A stretch of DNA of 7,440 bases from Silvimonas sp. JCM 19000 (GTDB lineage Bacteria; Pseudomonadota; Gammaproteobacteria; Burkholderiales; Chitinibacteraceae): the NCBI GenBank assembly GCA_001313065.1, contig BBFD01000205.1, forward strand, positions 1 through 7,440. The letters are read 5' to 3'. Position 1 is the first letter of the stretch. Every line of letters starts with the position of its first letter. Of this stretch, positions 1 through 7,440 are shown in pieces. Below the pieces are notes generated by a model. It did no database searches. It was not told where the DNA came from and saw only the letters and a program-made list of their open reading frames with translations. The position numbers and the translations under genes were made by a program.

Positions 1-86
1 CACAGCCAGCAAGCCCAGACGCGACGCCGGACGCGCAATAAGCGCGATTTTTTGTTTTGCGTAGAGACCATATCAATATTTGCCAT
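1..86 (-). CDS. possible start of the next operon gene, perhaps the outer-membrane efflux channel; partial
   Basis: Five bases after the mdtC stop there is an ATG at 86, with a second in-frame ATG at 71. The frame stays open to the window edge, reading MANIDMVSTQNKKSRLLRVR and then a Trp/Arg-rich stretch. Neither ATG has a clear Shine-Dalgarno sequence, so any start would depend on coupling to mdtC. In many proteobacteria mdtABC is followed by an outer-membrane factor of the OprM/NodT lipoprotein type, hence the suggestion. The reading passes through a T6 tract (48-53) of the kind that breaks frame elsewhere here. With five bases the sequence reaches a lipobox-like LAGC (about 2-13). With four it gives the more hydrophobic IALIARPASRLGLLAV. 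I cannot choose between these readings. The gene call rests mainly on position. Confidence 0.33.
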   Translation of the reverse strand, partial: MANIDMVSTQNKKSRLLRVRRRVWACWL

Positions 87-91
87 AGCGT

Positions 92-3000
92 TTAGCGTGG
101 CCCGGCTTCAGGGCGCGGGTCGAAGGTGGATCGGGTTTCGGCCATGCCGCGACGCCGCAGCGCCCACAGCCGGAACCGGTCGAGATACAGATACATCACC
201 GGCGTGGTGTACAGCGTCAGAATCTGGCTCACCACCAGGCCGCCGACGATCGAGATCCCCAGCGGTTGGCGCAGTTCGGCGCCGTCGCCGTGGCCGAGCG
301 CCAGCGGAATCGCGCCAAGGATCGCGGCGGCCGTGGTCATCATGATCGGGCGAAAGCGCAACATGCAGGCATGGAAGATGGCATCGCGCGAATTCATGCC
401 CAGGCGGCGTTCTGCATCCAGCGCAAAGTCGATCATCATGATGGCGTTTTTTTCTTGACGATACCAATCAGCAACAACACGCCGATCAGCGCCACGATGG
501 TGAACTCGGTCTTGAACAACATCAGCGCCAGCAAAGCCCCCACCCCGGCCGACGGCAGCGTCGACAGAATGGTGATCGGATGCACATAGCTCTCATACAA
601 GATGCCCAGCACGATGTAGACCGCAATGATGGCCGCCAGGATCAGGATGGGCTGGCTGCTCTGGCTTTGCTGGAACGCCTGCGCTGAGCCCGAGAACGAA
701 CCATGCACGCTGGTCGGCACGCCGAGGCGGTTCATGGCGTCTTCAATCGCTTTTTTGCGCTTGCGACAAAGACGTACCCGGATCGAGGTTGAACGAGATG
801 GTGCTGCTGACAAACTGGCCCTGATGGTTGACTGCCAAGGGTGTAAAGGTGGGGCCATAGCTGGCCACCGCCGACAAGGGCACTTGCGCCCCGGCCGCGG
901 TAATCAGGAACACGTCCTTCAACGCTTCCGGGCTTTGCCAGTATTGCGGCGCCACTTCCATCACCACGTGGTACTGATTGAGCGGGTTATAGATGGTGGA
1001 AACCTGGCGTTGGCCGAAGGCGTCGTTAAGCGCGCTATCCACCTGGCTGACCGTCAGCCCCAAGCGGGCTACCGCATCCCGATCAATATTGAGCGACGTC
1101 TGCAGACCCTTGTCTTGCTGATCTGTGTTGACGTCTTTCAACAGGTCGATATTGGACAAAGCAGCGCGGACCTTGGGCTCCCACGTGCGCAAGGCTTGCA
1201 GGTCATCGGCCTGGATCGTGTATTGATACTGCGCATTGGCACTGCGGCCGCCAACGCGGATGTCCTGTACCGACTGCAGAAAGGCGCGCGCGCCCGGCAC
1301 CTGGCCCAAAGGTTCACGCAGGCGCGCAATCACCTGGTCCGCCGTTTCCTTGCGTTGGCTGAGCGGTTTGAGCGCCACAAACATATTGCCGCCGTTGCGC
1401 TGGCCGCCGCCGGTAAAGCCCACCACCGATTCCACCGCCGGATCGCTCTTCACGATGTTCATGAACTGCTGCATCTTGATGCGCATGGCCTGGAAGCTGA
1501 TGGCCTGATCCGCCTGCACCATGCCCATCATGCGGCCGGTATCCTGCTGCGGAAAGAAGCCCTTGGGAATCACTATATATAGATAGACATTCAGGCAGAC
1601 CGTAGCGAGCAGGATCAGCATGATCAGCGGGGCCTGATTCAGCGCCCACGCCAGCGAACGACGGTAGCCGCCGAGCATGCCCTCAAACACGCGTTCACTG
1701 GCGCGATACAGCCGCCCGTGTTCTTTGGGTTCGGGCCGCAGCAGGCGCGCGCACATCATGGGCGTGGTGGCCAGCGAGACCACCAGTGATACCAGAATGG
1801 CCACCGACAGCGTCACCGCAAATTCGCGGAACAAGCGCCCGACAATGCCGCCCATCATCAGGATGGGGATAAACACCGCCACCAGCGAAATGCTCATCGA
1901 GATGACGGTAAAGCCCACCTCACGCGCCCCGGCCAGCGCGGCAGCAAACGGCTTCATGCCCTCTTCGATATGGCGTGAGATGTTTTCCAGCACCACGATG
2001 GCATCATCGACCACAAAACCGGTCGCCACCGTCAGCGCCATCAGCGACAGATTGTTGAGGCTGAAGCCACACAGATACATCGCTACAAAAGTGCCGATCA
2101 GCGACACCGGCACTGCCACGCACGGAATCAGCGTGGCGCGACCATTGCGCAAGAACACAAACACCACGCCGATCACCAGCAATACCGAAATGATCAGCGT
2201 GCGCTCCACTTCATTGAGCGAAGCGCGGATGGTGGGCGTGCGGTCCATCGCCGTTTCCATATTGATGGCGGCGGGGATCTGCGCTTTGAGCGCCGGCAGC
2301 TCGCGGTTCACCGCGTTAACCGTCTCGATAATGTTGGCACCCGGTTGGCGGCTGATAATCACCAGCACCGAGGGTTTGCCATTGGCCATCCCGGCATTGC
2401 GCACGTCCTGCACCGAATCAACCACATCGCCCACATCCGACACCCGCACCGCGTTGCCATTCTGGTAGCTGATGATCAGCGGCATGTATTCAGCGGCCGT
2501 TTTGGCCTGGTCGCTGGCGTAAATCTGCCAGTGCTGATCGCCCGATTCCAGCATGCCTTTGGGACGATTGGCGTTGGCATTGGCCAGCGTGGTGCGCACG
2601 CTTTCCAGCGGAATGCCGTACTTGTTGAGCTGCGACGGATTGAGTTCCACCCGCACCGCCGGCAAGGAGCTACCGCCCACGCTGACCTGGCCCACGCCAT
2701 CCACCTGCGACAATTTCTGCGCGAGGATGGTCGAGGCCGCGTCATACATCTGGCCCTGGCTCATGGTGTTGGAAGTCAGCGCCAGGATCATCACCGGGGC
2801 ATCGGCCGGGTTGACCTTACGATAGGTGGGATTGCTGGGCATGCCGGACGGCAACAGCGCGCGACTGGCGTTGATGGCCGCCTGCACATCGCGCGCCGCC
2901 CCGTTGATATCGCGGTTAAGGTCAAACTGCAGCGTAATGCGCGTCGAGCTTAACGAACTGGACGACGTCATTTCGGTAACGCCCGCAATGCGGCCCAGGG

Positions 3001-3208
3001 CGCGTTCCAGCGGCGTGGCCACCGTCGCCGCCATGGTATCGGGCGAAGCACCGGGCAAGCTGGCCGACACCGAAATCGTCGGAAAATCCACCTGCGGCAG
3101 CGGCGACACCGGCAGCAGATTGAACGCCACCGCCCCGGCCAGCGCCACGCCTATGGTCAGCAGCGTGGTGGCGACCGGACGTTTGATAAAGATAGAAGAG
3201 AAGCTCAT
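92..3208 (-). CDS. mdtC: MdtC-type RND inner-membrane multidrug efflux subunit, two frameshifts
   Basis: This is the second RND subunit, paralogous to the gene just upstream and expected to assemble with it. The ATG at 3208 shares its A with the TGA of mdtB. The first 819 codons are open in one frame: [20 protein letters not shown] (TM1), [22 protein letters not shown]4 [20 protein letters not shown] with Asp401/Asp402, [35 protein letters not shown], and the docking-domain region around [19 protein letters not shown]. At 751-756 an A6 (coding strand) breaks the frame; with five A the reading is [15 protein letters not shown], as in MdtC relatives. At 447-453 an A7 breaks it again within the TM10 KKN codons; with five A it reads [20 protein letters not shown] and ends at TAA 92-94. 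The repaired length is 1037 residues, close to E. coli MdtC (1025). In E. coli, MdtC is reported to play the larger part in drug binding; applying that here is inference. Confidence 0.94.
447..453 (-). other. frame break in mdtC: A7 where A5 is expected, at the TM10 KKN codons
   Basis: IVKKKTPS and a stop as written. With five A it reads [20 protein letters not shown]. This is the same codon context as the break in mdtB. Confidence 0.92.
751..756 (-). other. frame break in mdtC: A6 where A5 is expected
   Basis: SQAQKSD and a stop as written; [17 protein letters not shown] with five A. Confidence 0.9.
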
Positions 3209-3210
3209 CA
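3206..3210 (-). promoter_or_regulatory. TGATG stop/start overlap coupling mdtB to mdtC
   Basis: The TGA of mdtB (3210-3208) and the ATG of mdtC (3208-3206) share one A. The mdtC start has only a weak purine motif upstream (GACGGACG, about ten bases before the ATG), so translation probably re-initiates from mdtB. This fits two subunits made in a fixed ratio. Confidence 0.75.
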
Positions 3211-6200
3211 GCGCACGTCCGTCACACGCGTGCTGTCATGGCGGCCGCGCCATTTGCGCAAACGCGTACCCAGCCGATCAAAGTACAGATAGATCACCGG
3301 CGTGGTGAACAGCGTCAACACCTGGCTGACCAGCAAGCCGCCGACCATGGTTACGCCCAGCGGATGGCGCAGCTCGGAGCCAACGCCGTTGCCCAGCATC
3401 AGCGGCAGCGCGCCCAGCAAGGCCGCCATGGTGGTCATCAGAATCGGCCGGAAGCGCAGCAGACACGCTTGATAGATGGCCTCGCGCGGCGACTTGCCAT
3501 GATCGCGTTCGGCCTCCAGCGCAAAGTCGATCATCATGATGGCGTTCTTTTTTTGACGATACCGATCAGCAAGATGATGCCGATGATGGCAATCACGCTA
3601 AGGTCCGTGCGCCCCACCAGCAAGGCCAGCAACGCGCCGATGCCGGCCGACGGCAGCGTCGACAGAATGGTAATCGGGTGGATATACGATTCGTACAGCA
3701 CGCCCAGCACGATATACATCGTGATAATCGCAGCCAGAATCAGCCACAGTTCGTTCTGCAACGCCGCGCGGAACGCCAGCGCCGCACCCTGGAAGCTGGT
3801 GACGATGGCGGCCGGCATGCCGATCTCTTTTTCGGCTTGTTCGATCAACTGCACCGACTCACCCAAAGAGGCGCCCGAGGCCAGGTTAAACGAGATGGTC
3901 GAGGACGGGAATTGCGCCAGATGGTTGATCGACAACGGTGCGTCTCGCTCCACCACATGCGCCACCGCCGACAACGGCACTTGCACACCGCCCGTGCCCG
4001 CCACATGCAGATCATCCAGTTGCGCGATGCCCTTGTCGCTGGGCGTGGCTTCCAGGATGACGCGGTACTGATTTGACTGGGTAAAGATGGTCGAAATCAT
4101 GCGCTGACCATAGGCGCTGTACAGCACCTGGTCGATGGCTGCCGGGGTAATACCCAGCCGCCCGGCCGCATCGCGATCAATATCCACCCACGCCTGCAAA
4201 CCCCTGTCCTGCAAGTCGCTGGCAACATCGGCCAGTTGCGGAATGGTCTGCAGCTTGGCCACGAGTTTGGGCGTCCATACACCCAACTGGTCCAGATCGG
4301 GCGATTGCAGCGTGAACTGATACTGCGTGCGCGAAACCCGATCTTCGATGGTCAGATCCTGCACCGGCTGCATATATAAAGTAATGCCGGCCACGTGTTC
4401 GACTTTGGGTTGCAAGCGACGAATGATCTCACTGGCGCTGGCGCGGCCCGTATCGTGCGGCTTCAGGTTGATCAGCATACGGCCGCTATTGAGCGTGGCA
4501 TTGGTGCCATCCACGCCGATATACGACGACACGCTGTCCACGTCCGGGTCTTGCAGGATGACCGCGGCCAGTGCTTGCTGGCGCTCCGCCATGGCACTGA
4601 ACGACACCGATTGCGAAGCATCGCTGATGGCCTGAATCACGCCGGTGTCCTGCACCGGAAAGAAGCCCTTCGGCACAAAGATATATAACAAGGCGGTGAG
4701 CGCCACGGTCGCCAGGGCCACCATCAGCGTGAGCGGCTGGCGATCCAGCACCCAGTTGAGGATCTTGCCGTAGCGCGCAATCACCCGATCAAAAAAAGCG
4801 CTGGCTGGCGTGGTAGAACCAGGTCTGTTTTTTTCTTCCGGCACATGCTTGAGCAAACGCGCGCACATCATCGGCGTCAGCGTGAGCGATACCACCGCCG
4901 AAATCAGGATAGACACCGCCAGCGTGATGGCAAATTCGCGGAACAAGCGCCCTACTACATCGCCCATAAACAGCAGCGGAATCAGCACCGCAATCAGCGA
5001 AAACGTCAGCGAAATAATGGTAAAGCCAATCTGTTCCGCGCCCTTGAGCGCGGCTTTCATCGGCGTTTCGCCTTCTTCGATATAGCGGCTGATGTTTTCG
5101 ATCATGACGATGGCGTCATCGACCACAAAACCGGTCGCAATGGTCAGCGCCATCAAGGTCAGGTTATTGATGGAGAACCCGGCCATATACATCACGCCAA
5201 AGGTGCCAATCAGCGACAGCGGCACCGCCACGCTGGGGATGATGGTGGCGGGCACATTGCGCAAAAAAACAGAAAGATGACCAGCACCACCAGGCCCACC
5301 GACAGCATCAGCTCCAGCCGCACATCGCTGACCGAGGCGCGGATGGTATCGGTCCGGTCGGTCAAGACCTTGACGTCGACCGAACCGGGCAAGCCTTGCT
5401 GCAAGCCAGGCAATATGCCTTGATGGCGTCGACGGTGGCAATCACGTTAGCGCCCGGCTGCCGCTGGATATTGACGATGATGGCCGGCTTTTTTTATCGG
5501 CCCAGGCCGCCAGCTTGCTGTTTTCTGCGCCATCGACAATCTGCGCCACATCGGACAAGCGGATTGCCGCGCCATTCTTGTAAGCGACAATCAGACTTTG
5601 ATATTCCGCCGCCGTCTTTAGCTGGTCGTTGGCATCGATGGTCGATGCACGCAACGGGCCATCAAAACTGCCTTTGGCTGATTGACGTTGGCTGCACCGA
5701 TGGCGGTACGCACATCCTCGATACTGAGGCCATACGACGCCACTTGCTGCGGATTAACCTGCACCCGCACCGCCGGACGCTGCCCGCCCGACAAGCTGAC
5801 CAGACCCACGCCCGGCAACTGCGAAATCTTTTGCGCCAGCCGCGTATCCACCAGGTCTTCTACCTTGGGCAGCGGCAGCGTATCGGATGTGACCGCCAGC
5901 GTCAGAATCGGCGTATCTGCCGGGTTAACCTTGCTGTAGATCGGCGGCATCGGCAGATCGGTTGGCAGCAAATTGCTACCGGCGTTGATGGCCGCCTGCA
6001 CTTCCTGCTCGGCCACATCGAGACCAATTTCCAGACTGAACTGCAGCGTAATGACCGACGCGCCGCCGCTGGATTGCGACGACATCTGCGCCAGGCCTGG
6101 CATCTGCCAAACTGGCGCTCCAACGGCGCAGTAATCGACGAGGTGGTCACATCCGGCTGGCGCCCGGGTACAGCGTGACCACCTGGATGGTGGGGTAATC

Positions 6201-6321
6201 GACTTCGGGCAAAGCCGAAATCGGCAAAAAACTTCATCGCAACCAGGCCGGCCAGCAAAATGGCCACCATCAATAACGAGGTCGCGACCGGCCGCAAAAT
6301 AAACGGGCGTGAGGGATTCAT
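3208..6321 (-). CDS. mdtB: MdtB-type RND inner-membrane multidrug efflux subunit, with multiple frameshifts
   Basis: This is one of two RND subunits forming the proton-driven inner-membrane pump. The ATG at 6321 follows a GGAG six bases upstream and opens [20 protein letters not shown], the usual RND start with TM1. Read across frame switches, the protein runs to TGA at 3208-3210 and is about 1035 residues once repaired; E. coli MdtB is about 1040. Landmarks are [19 protein letters not shown] in the first periplasmic loop, TM4 [20 protein letters not shown] with Asp401/Asp402, [31 protein letters not shown] opening the second half, [20 protein letters not shown], and the TM10 IVKKN lysines at about 922/923. 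Frame changes are needed at 6226-6231, 6153-6156, 6106-6108, 5671-5672, 5489-5495, 5417-5419, 5263-5269 and 3548-3554, plus a pair at 4828-4834 and 4791-4797 that almost cancels. Conservation continues on both sides of every break, so the gene is either intact and mis-sequenced or very recently broken. In E. coli, MdtB is the majority subunit of an MdtB2C trimer. Confidence 0.93.
3548..3554 (-). other. frame break in mdtB: A7 where A5 is expected, at the TM10 KKN codons
   Basis: GTC plus seven A yields IVKKRTPS and a stop. Five A give [20 protein letters not shown], the invariant TM10 motif. Confidence 0.92.
4791..4834 (-). other. hidden pair of frame changes in mdtB that nearly cancel (A7 at 4828-4834, T7 at 4791-4797 on the coding strand)
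   Basis: The frame is open here, but the segment [14 protein letters not shown] does not resemble the family. With the first tract at five and the second at six bases it reads [20 protein letters not shown]. This aligns without gaps to the [20 protein letters not shown] region of E. coli MdtB as I recall it, and resembles [11 protein letters not shown] in the mdtC of this window. The net effect is one extra codon. Confidence 0.75.
5263..5269 (-). other. frame break in mdtB: T7 where T5 is expected
   Basis: VLVIFLF runs into [10 protein letters not shown]. Five T give [20 protein letters not shown], the conserved TM2 and following loop. Confidence 0.9.
5417..5419 (-). other. frame break in mdtB: one base missing
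   Basis: VDAIKA is followed by an off-frame YCLACSKAC. One added base between the AAG and ATA codons gives [20 protein letters not shown]. Confidence 0.85.
5489..5495 (-). other. frame break in mdtB: A7 where A5 is expected
   Basis: GAT plus seven A gives DKKSRPSSS. Five A give [20 protein letters not shown], the conserved RND block. Eight A would also restore the frame but would insert a lysine. Confidence 0.88.
5671..5672 (-). other. frame break in mdtB: one G missing
   Basis: NQPK continues out of frame as [16 protein letters not shown] in place of AAGGC gives [20 protein letters not shown], the expected RND sequence. Confidence 0.9.
6106..6108 (-). other. frame break in mdtB: one G or C missing
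   Basis: LERQFG is followed by RCQAWRRC as written. One extra base gives [20 protein letters not shown], which matches the family. Confidence 0.88.
6153..6156 (-). other. frame break in mdtB: one C missing on the coding strand
   Basis: GGCGCCAGCCGGATGTGA meets a stop. One more C gives [20 protein letters not shown], a near-universal RND motif. Confidence 0.88.
6226..6231 (-). other. frame break in mdtB: T6 where T5 is expected
   Basis: As written, AAG TTT TTT GCC leads to [11 protein letters not shown]. With five T it becomes [20 protein letters not shown], the standard end of RND TM1 and the start of the periplasmic loop. Confidence 0.9.
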
Positions 6322-6357
6322 ACAAGGCTCCGGCTAACGAACGAGGACTGGCCTTGT
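6322..6357 (-). promoter_or_regulatory. inverted repeat between mdtA and mdtB that could mask the mdtB ribosome binding site
   Basis: On the minus strand ACAAGGC (6357-6351) and GCCTTGT (6328-6322) are perfect 7-base complements. Inside them, TCC near 6345 can pair with the GGA of the GGAG motif, after a 3-base bulge. The structure would put part of the Shine-Dalgarno in a stem ending directly before the mdtB ATG. There is no U-tract, so it is not a standard terminator. Whether it folds or regulates is inference. Confidence 0.4.
6328..6331 (-). promoter_or_regulatory. Shine-Dalgarno sequence of mdtB
   Basis: GGAG on the minus strand, with six bases (CCTTGT) before the ATG at 6321. It supports 6321 as the mdtB start, together with the standard RND N-terminus that follows. 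Confidence 0.75.
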
Positions 6358-6360
6358 TGT

Positions 6361-7440
6361 TTACTGTTGATCCGACGACGGACGATGTTGCCACGCGCCC
6401 GAAGCCCGTTTGCCATGCGGACCGCTGCCGCGATGACCACGCGGTTTGGCCGCCACTTCGCTGGCATTGGCTGCCACCACTTCAACCTGGCCGCCATCTT
6501 TAAGCTTGTCGCCACCATCGATCACCACCACGTCGCCCGGACGCACGCCTTTGAGCACTTCTTGCTTGTCGCCATCGATGCACCCAGCGTCACCGGCACC
6601 GCGCTGACGGTTTTGTCATCGCCCACCGAGAACACAAACGTCCCCGCCGAACCACGCTGCACGGCCGCCGACGGCATAAAGGTGGCGTCATGCCTGGTTT
6701 CGACCAGCAAACGCGCATTCACAAATTGATTGGGGAACAGGCTGCCGTCTTCGTTAGGAAAGGTCGCCTTGAGCTTGACGGTGCCGGTAGTGGTATCGAT
6801 CTGGTTATCGATGGTCAGCAAGGTACCTTTGGCCAACTGCGTGGTCTGGGTGCGATCAAACGCATCGACCGCCAACTTCTGCCCCGCCTGCAACTGCTTC
6901 ATGACCGCAGGCAGATTGGCTTCTGGAATCGTGAACAACACCGATACCGGCGTGACCTGGTTAATGATGACCAGCCCCGTGGTATCAGAGGCATGCACCA
7001 TATTGCCCGGGTCAACCTGACGCAAACCAACCCGGCCCGAAGCCGGTGCCGTCACCCGCGTATACGATAATTGCAATTTGGCCGAATCCACTGCCGCCTG
7101 ATCCGCTTTGACCGTGCCCGCGTATTGCTGCACCAAAGCCGCTTGCTGATCAGCCGTCTGTTTGGAAATCGAATCCTGCGTCACCAGCGTCTGATAACGC
7201 GCCGCATCTTGCTGCGCACTGGCCAACTGCGCTTTGTCACGCGCCAGCTGGCCCTCGGCTTGCGCCACCGCCACCGCAAACGGCGCCGGATCAATCTGTG
7301 CCAGCACCTGACCTTCTTTAACCATCTGGCCTTCGGTAAAGAACACCTTCTGCAGCAAGCCATCGACACGCGTATGCACAGTGACCGAATTGGCCGGCGT
7401 AACCGTGCCCAGGCCATTCAGATAAATATTGAGATCACCC
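6361..7440 (-). CDS. mdtA: MdtA-type periplasmic adaptor (membrane fusion protein) of an RND efflux pump; 5' partial, one frameshift
   Basis: This protein would link the inner-membrane MdtBC pump to an outer-membrane channel. The 5' end lies outside the window, so the signal peptide or membrane anchor is not seen; the visible part is about 359 residues after repair. Reading from 7439 it begins [20 protein letters not shown], close to E. coli MdtA as I recall it. In order come the first half of the lipoyl-like domain ([21 protein letters not shown]), an Ala/Gln/Lys-rich alpha-hairpin ([20 protein letters not shown]), the second lipoyl half ([17 protein letters not shown]), and the beta-barrel and membrane-proximal part ([31 protein letters not shown]). 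At 6575-6581 one base is missing: the frame of VPVTLGA must shift to continue as [20 protein letters not shown]. It then ends with a basic tail and TAA at 6361-6363. The GTG at 7379 is internal, not the start. The call is firm at family level; the Mdt subtype rests on similarity and on the two RND genes that follow. Confidence 0.93.
6575..6581 (-). other. frame break in mdtA (one base missing)
   Basis: The frame reading VPVTLGA switches to the one reading [15 protein letters not shown]. Adding one base restores it; for example, GCC for GC gives [11 protein letters not shown]. The exact base is not determined. Confidence 0.85.

Noticed and set aside
626..1582. Long open frame of 318 codons on the plus strand
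   Set aside because: It lies wholly antisense to mdtC, is rich in His, Arg and Ala, and shows no family motif. It is a by-product of GC-rich codon use in the real gene.
1570..1590. TATATA-like stretch resembling a promoter (similar ones near 4370-4384 and 4679-4690)
   Set aside because: These lie inside coding sequence. At 1570-1590 and 4679-4690 they are Tyr/Ile codons of membrane segments ([16 protein letters not shown]); at 4370-4384 they encode the porter-domain segment TLYMQP. No paired -35 element or gene start is close by.
1677..2953. Overlapping plus-strand open frames of 263 and 202 codons
   Set aside because: They are antisense to the conserved TM and porter regions of mdtC, have low-complexity composition and no recognisable domain.
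447..5495. Programmed ribosomal frameshifting or transcriptional slippage at the A7/T7 tracts
   Set aside because: A7 resembles a slippery site, but many separate events would have to succeed in each mRNA, no stimulatory structure is evident, and the G/C deletions would remain unexplained.
5396..6178. Plus-strand open frame of 260 codons opposite mdtB
   Set aside because: The opposite strand has continuous RND homology once frames are repaired. This frame is a shadow with His/Arg-rich composition.
92..6321. Similarity between the two halves of the window as a recent duplication
   Set aside because: mdtB and mdtC are ancient paralogues kept side by side in many genomes, and their proteins differ throughout.
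5618..6394. Minus-strand open frame starting [10 protein letters not shown], across the mdtA/mdtB junction
   Set aside because: Only its part after the 6106-6108 break is real mdtB. The first ~95 codons are out-of-frame reading of the mdtA tail and mdtB start.

Overview
The window is one strand-consistent segment, all on the minus strand, of a tripartite RND multidrug-efflux operon of the MdtABC type. From right to left (5'->3' on the minus strand) it holds: the periplasmic adaptor mdtA, without its N-terminus (7440-6361); a 39-bp gap carrying a good ribosome binding site and an inverted repeat; the inner-membrane pump subunit mdtB (6321-3208); a one-base TGATG overlap; the second pump subunit mdtC (3208-92); and the likely first codons of a further gene (from 86 to the window edge), which by position would be the outer-membrane channel. 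The DNA is GC-rich (estimated by eye at about 60%). A Gram-negative proteobacterium fits, probably a beta- or gammaproteobacterium, but nothing here fixes the genus.

Together the genes would build one proton-driven pump. MdtB and MdtC form a heteromeric inner-membrane RND trimer, MdtA bridges the periplasm, and an outer-membrane factor completes the channel. Both RND subunits show the hallmarks of a working pump: the TM4 aspartate pair (residues 401/402 in each after frame repair), the KKN lysine motif of TM10 and the conserved membrane blocks. No promoter or terminator is visible; the promoter should lie beyond 7440.

The striking feature is that none of the three main genes reads through in one frame, although the protein-level match to the Mdt family is continuous once frames are switched. 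I count one frame break in mdtA, ten length changes in mdtB (two of which nearly cancel and leave an open but wrong frame) and two in mdtC. They fall into two classes. A/T tracts of 6-7 bases are one or two bases longer than the family sequence requires. Single G/C bases are missing at short G/C positions between about 5416 and 6581. Every A/T run of six or more in the window is affected or suspect. This looks more like systematic consensus error in a draft assembly than natural decay, but raw reads are needed to settle it. I see no novel system: the biology is a known efflux operon, and the interest lies in the frame breaks and in a possible hairpin over the mdtB ribosome binding site.
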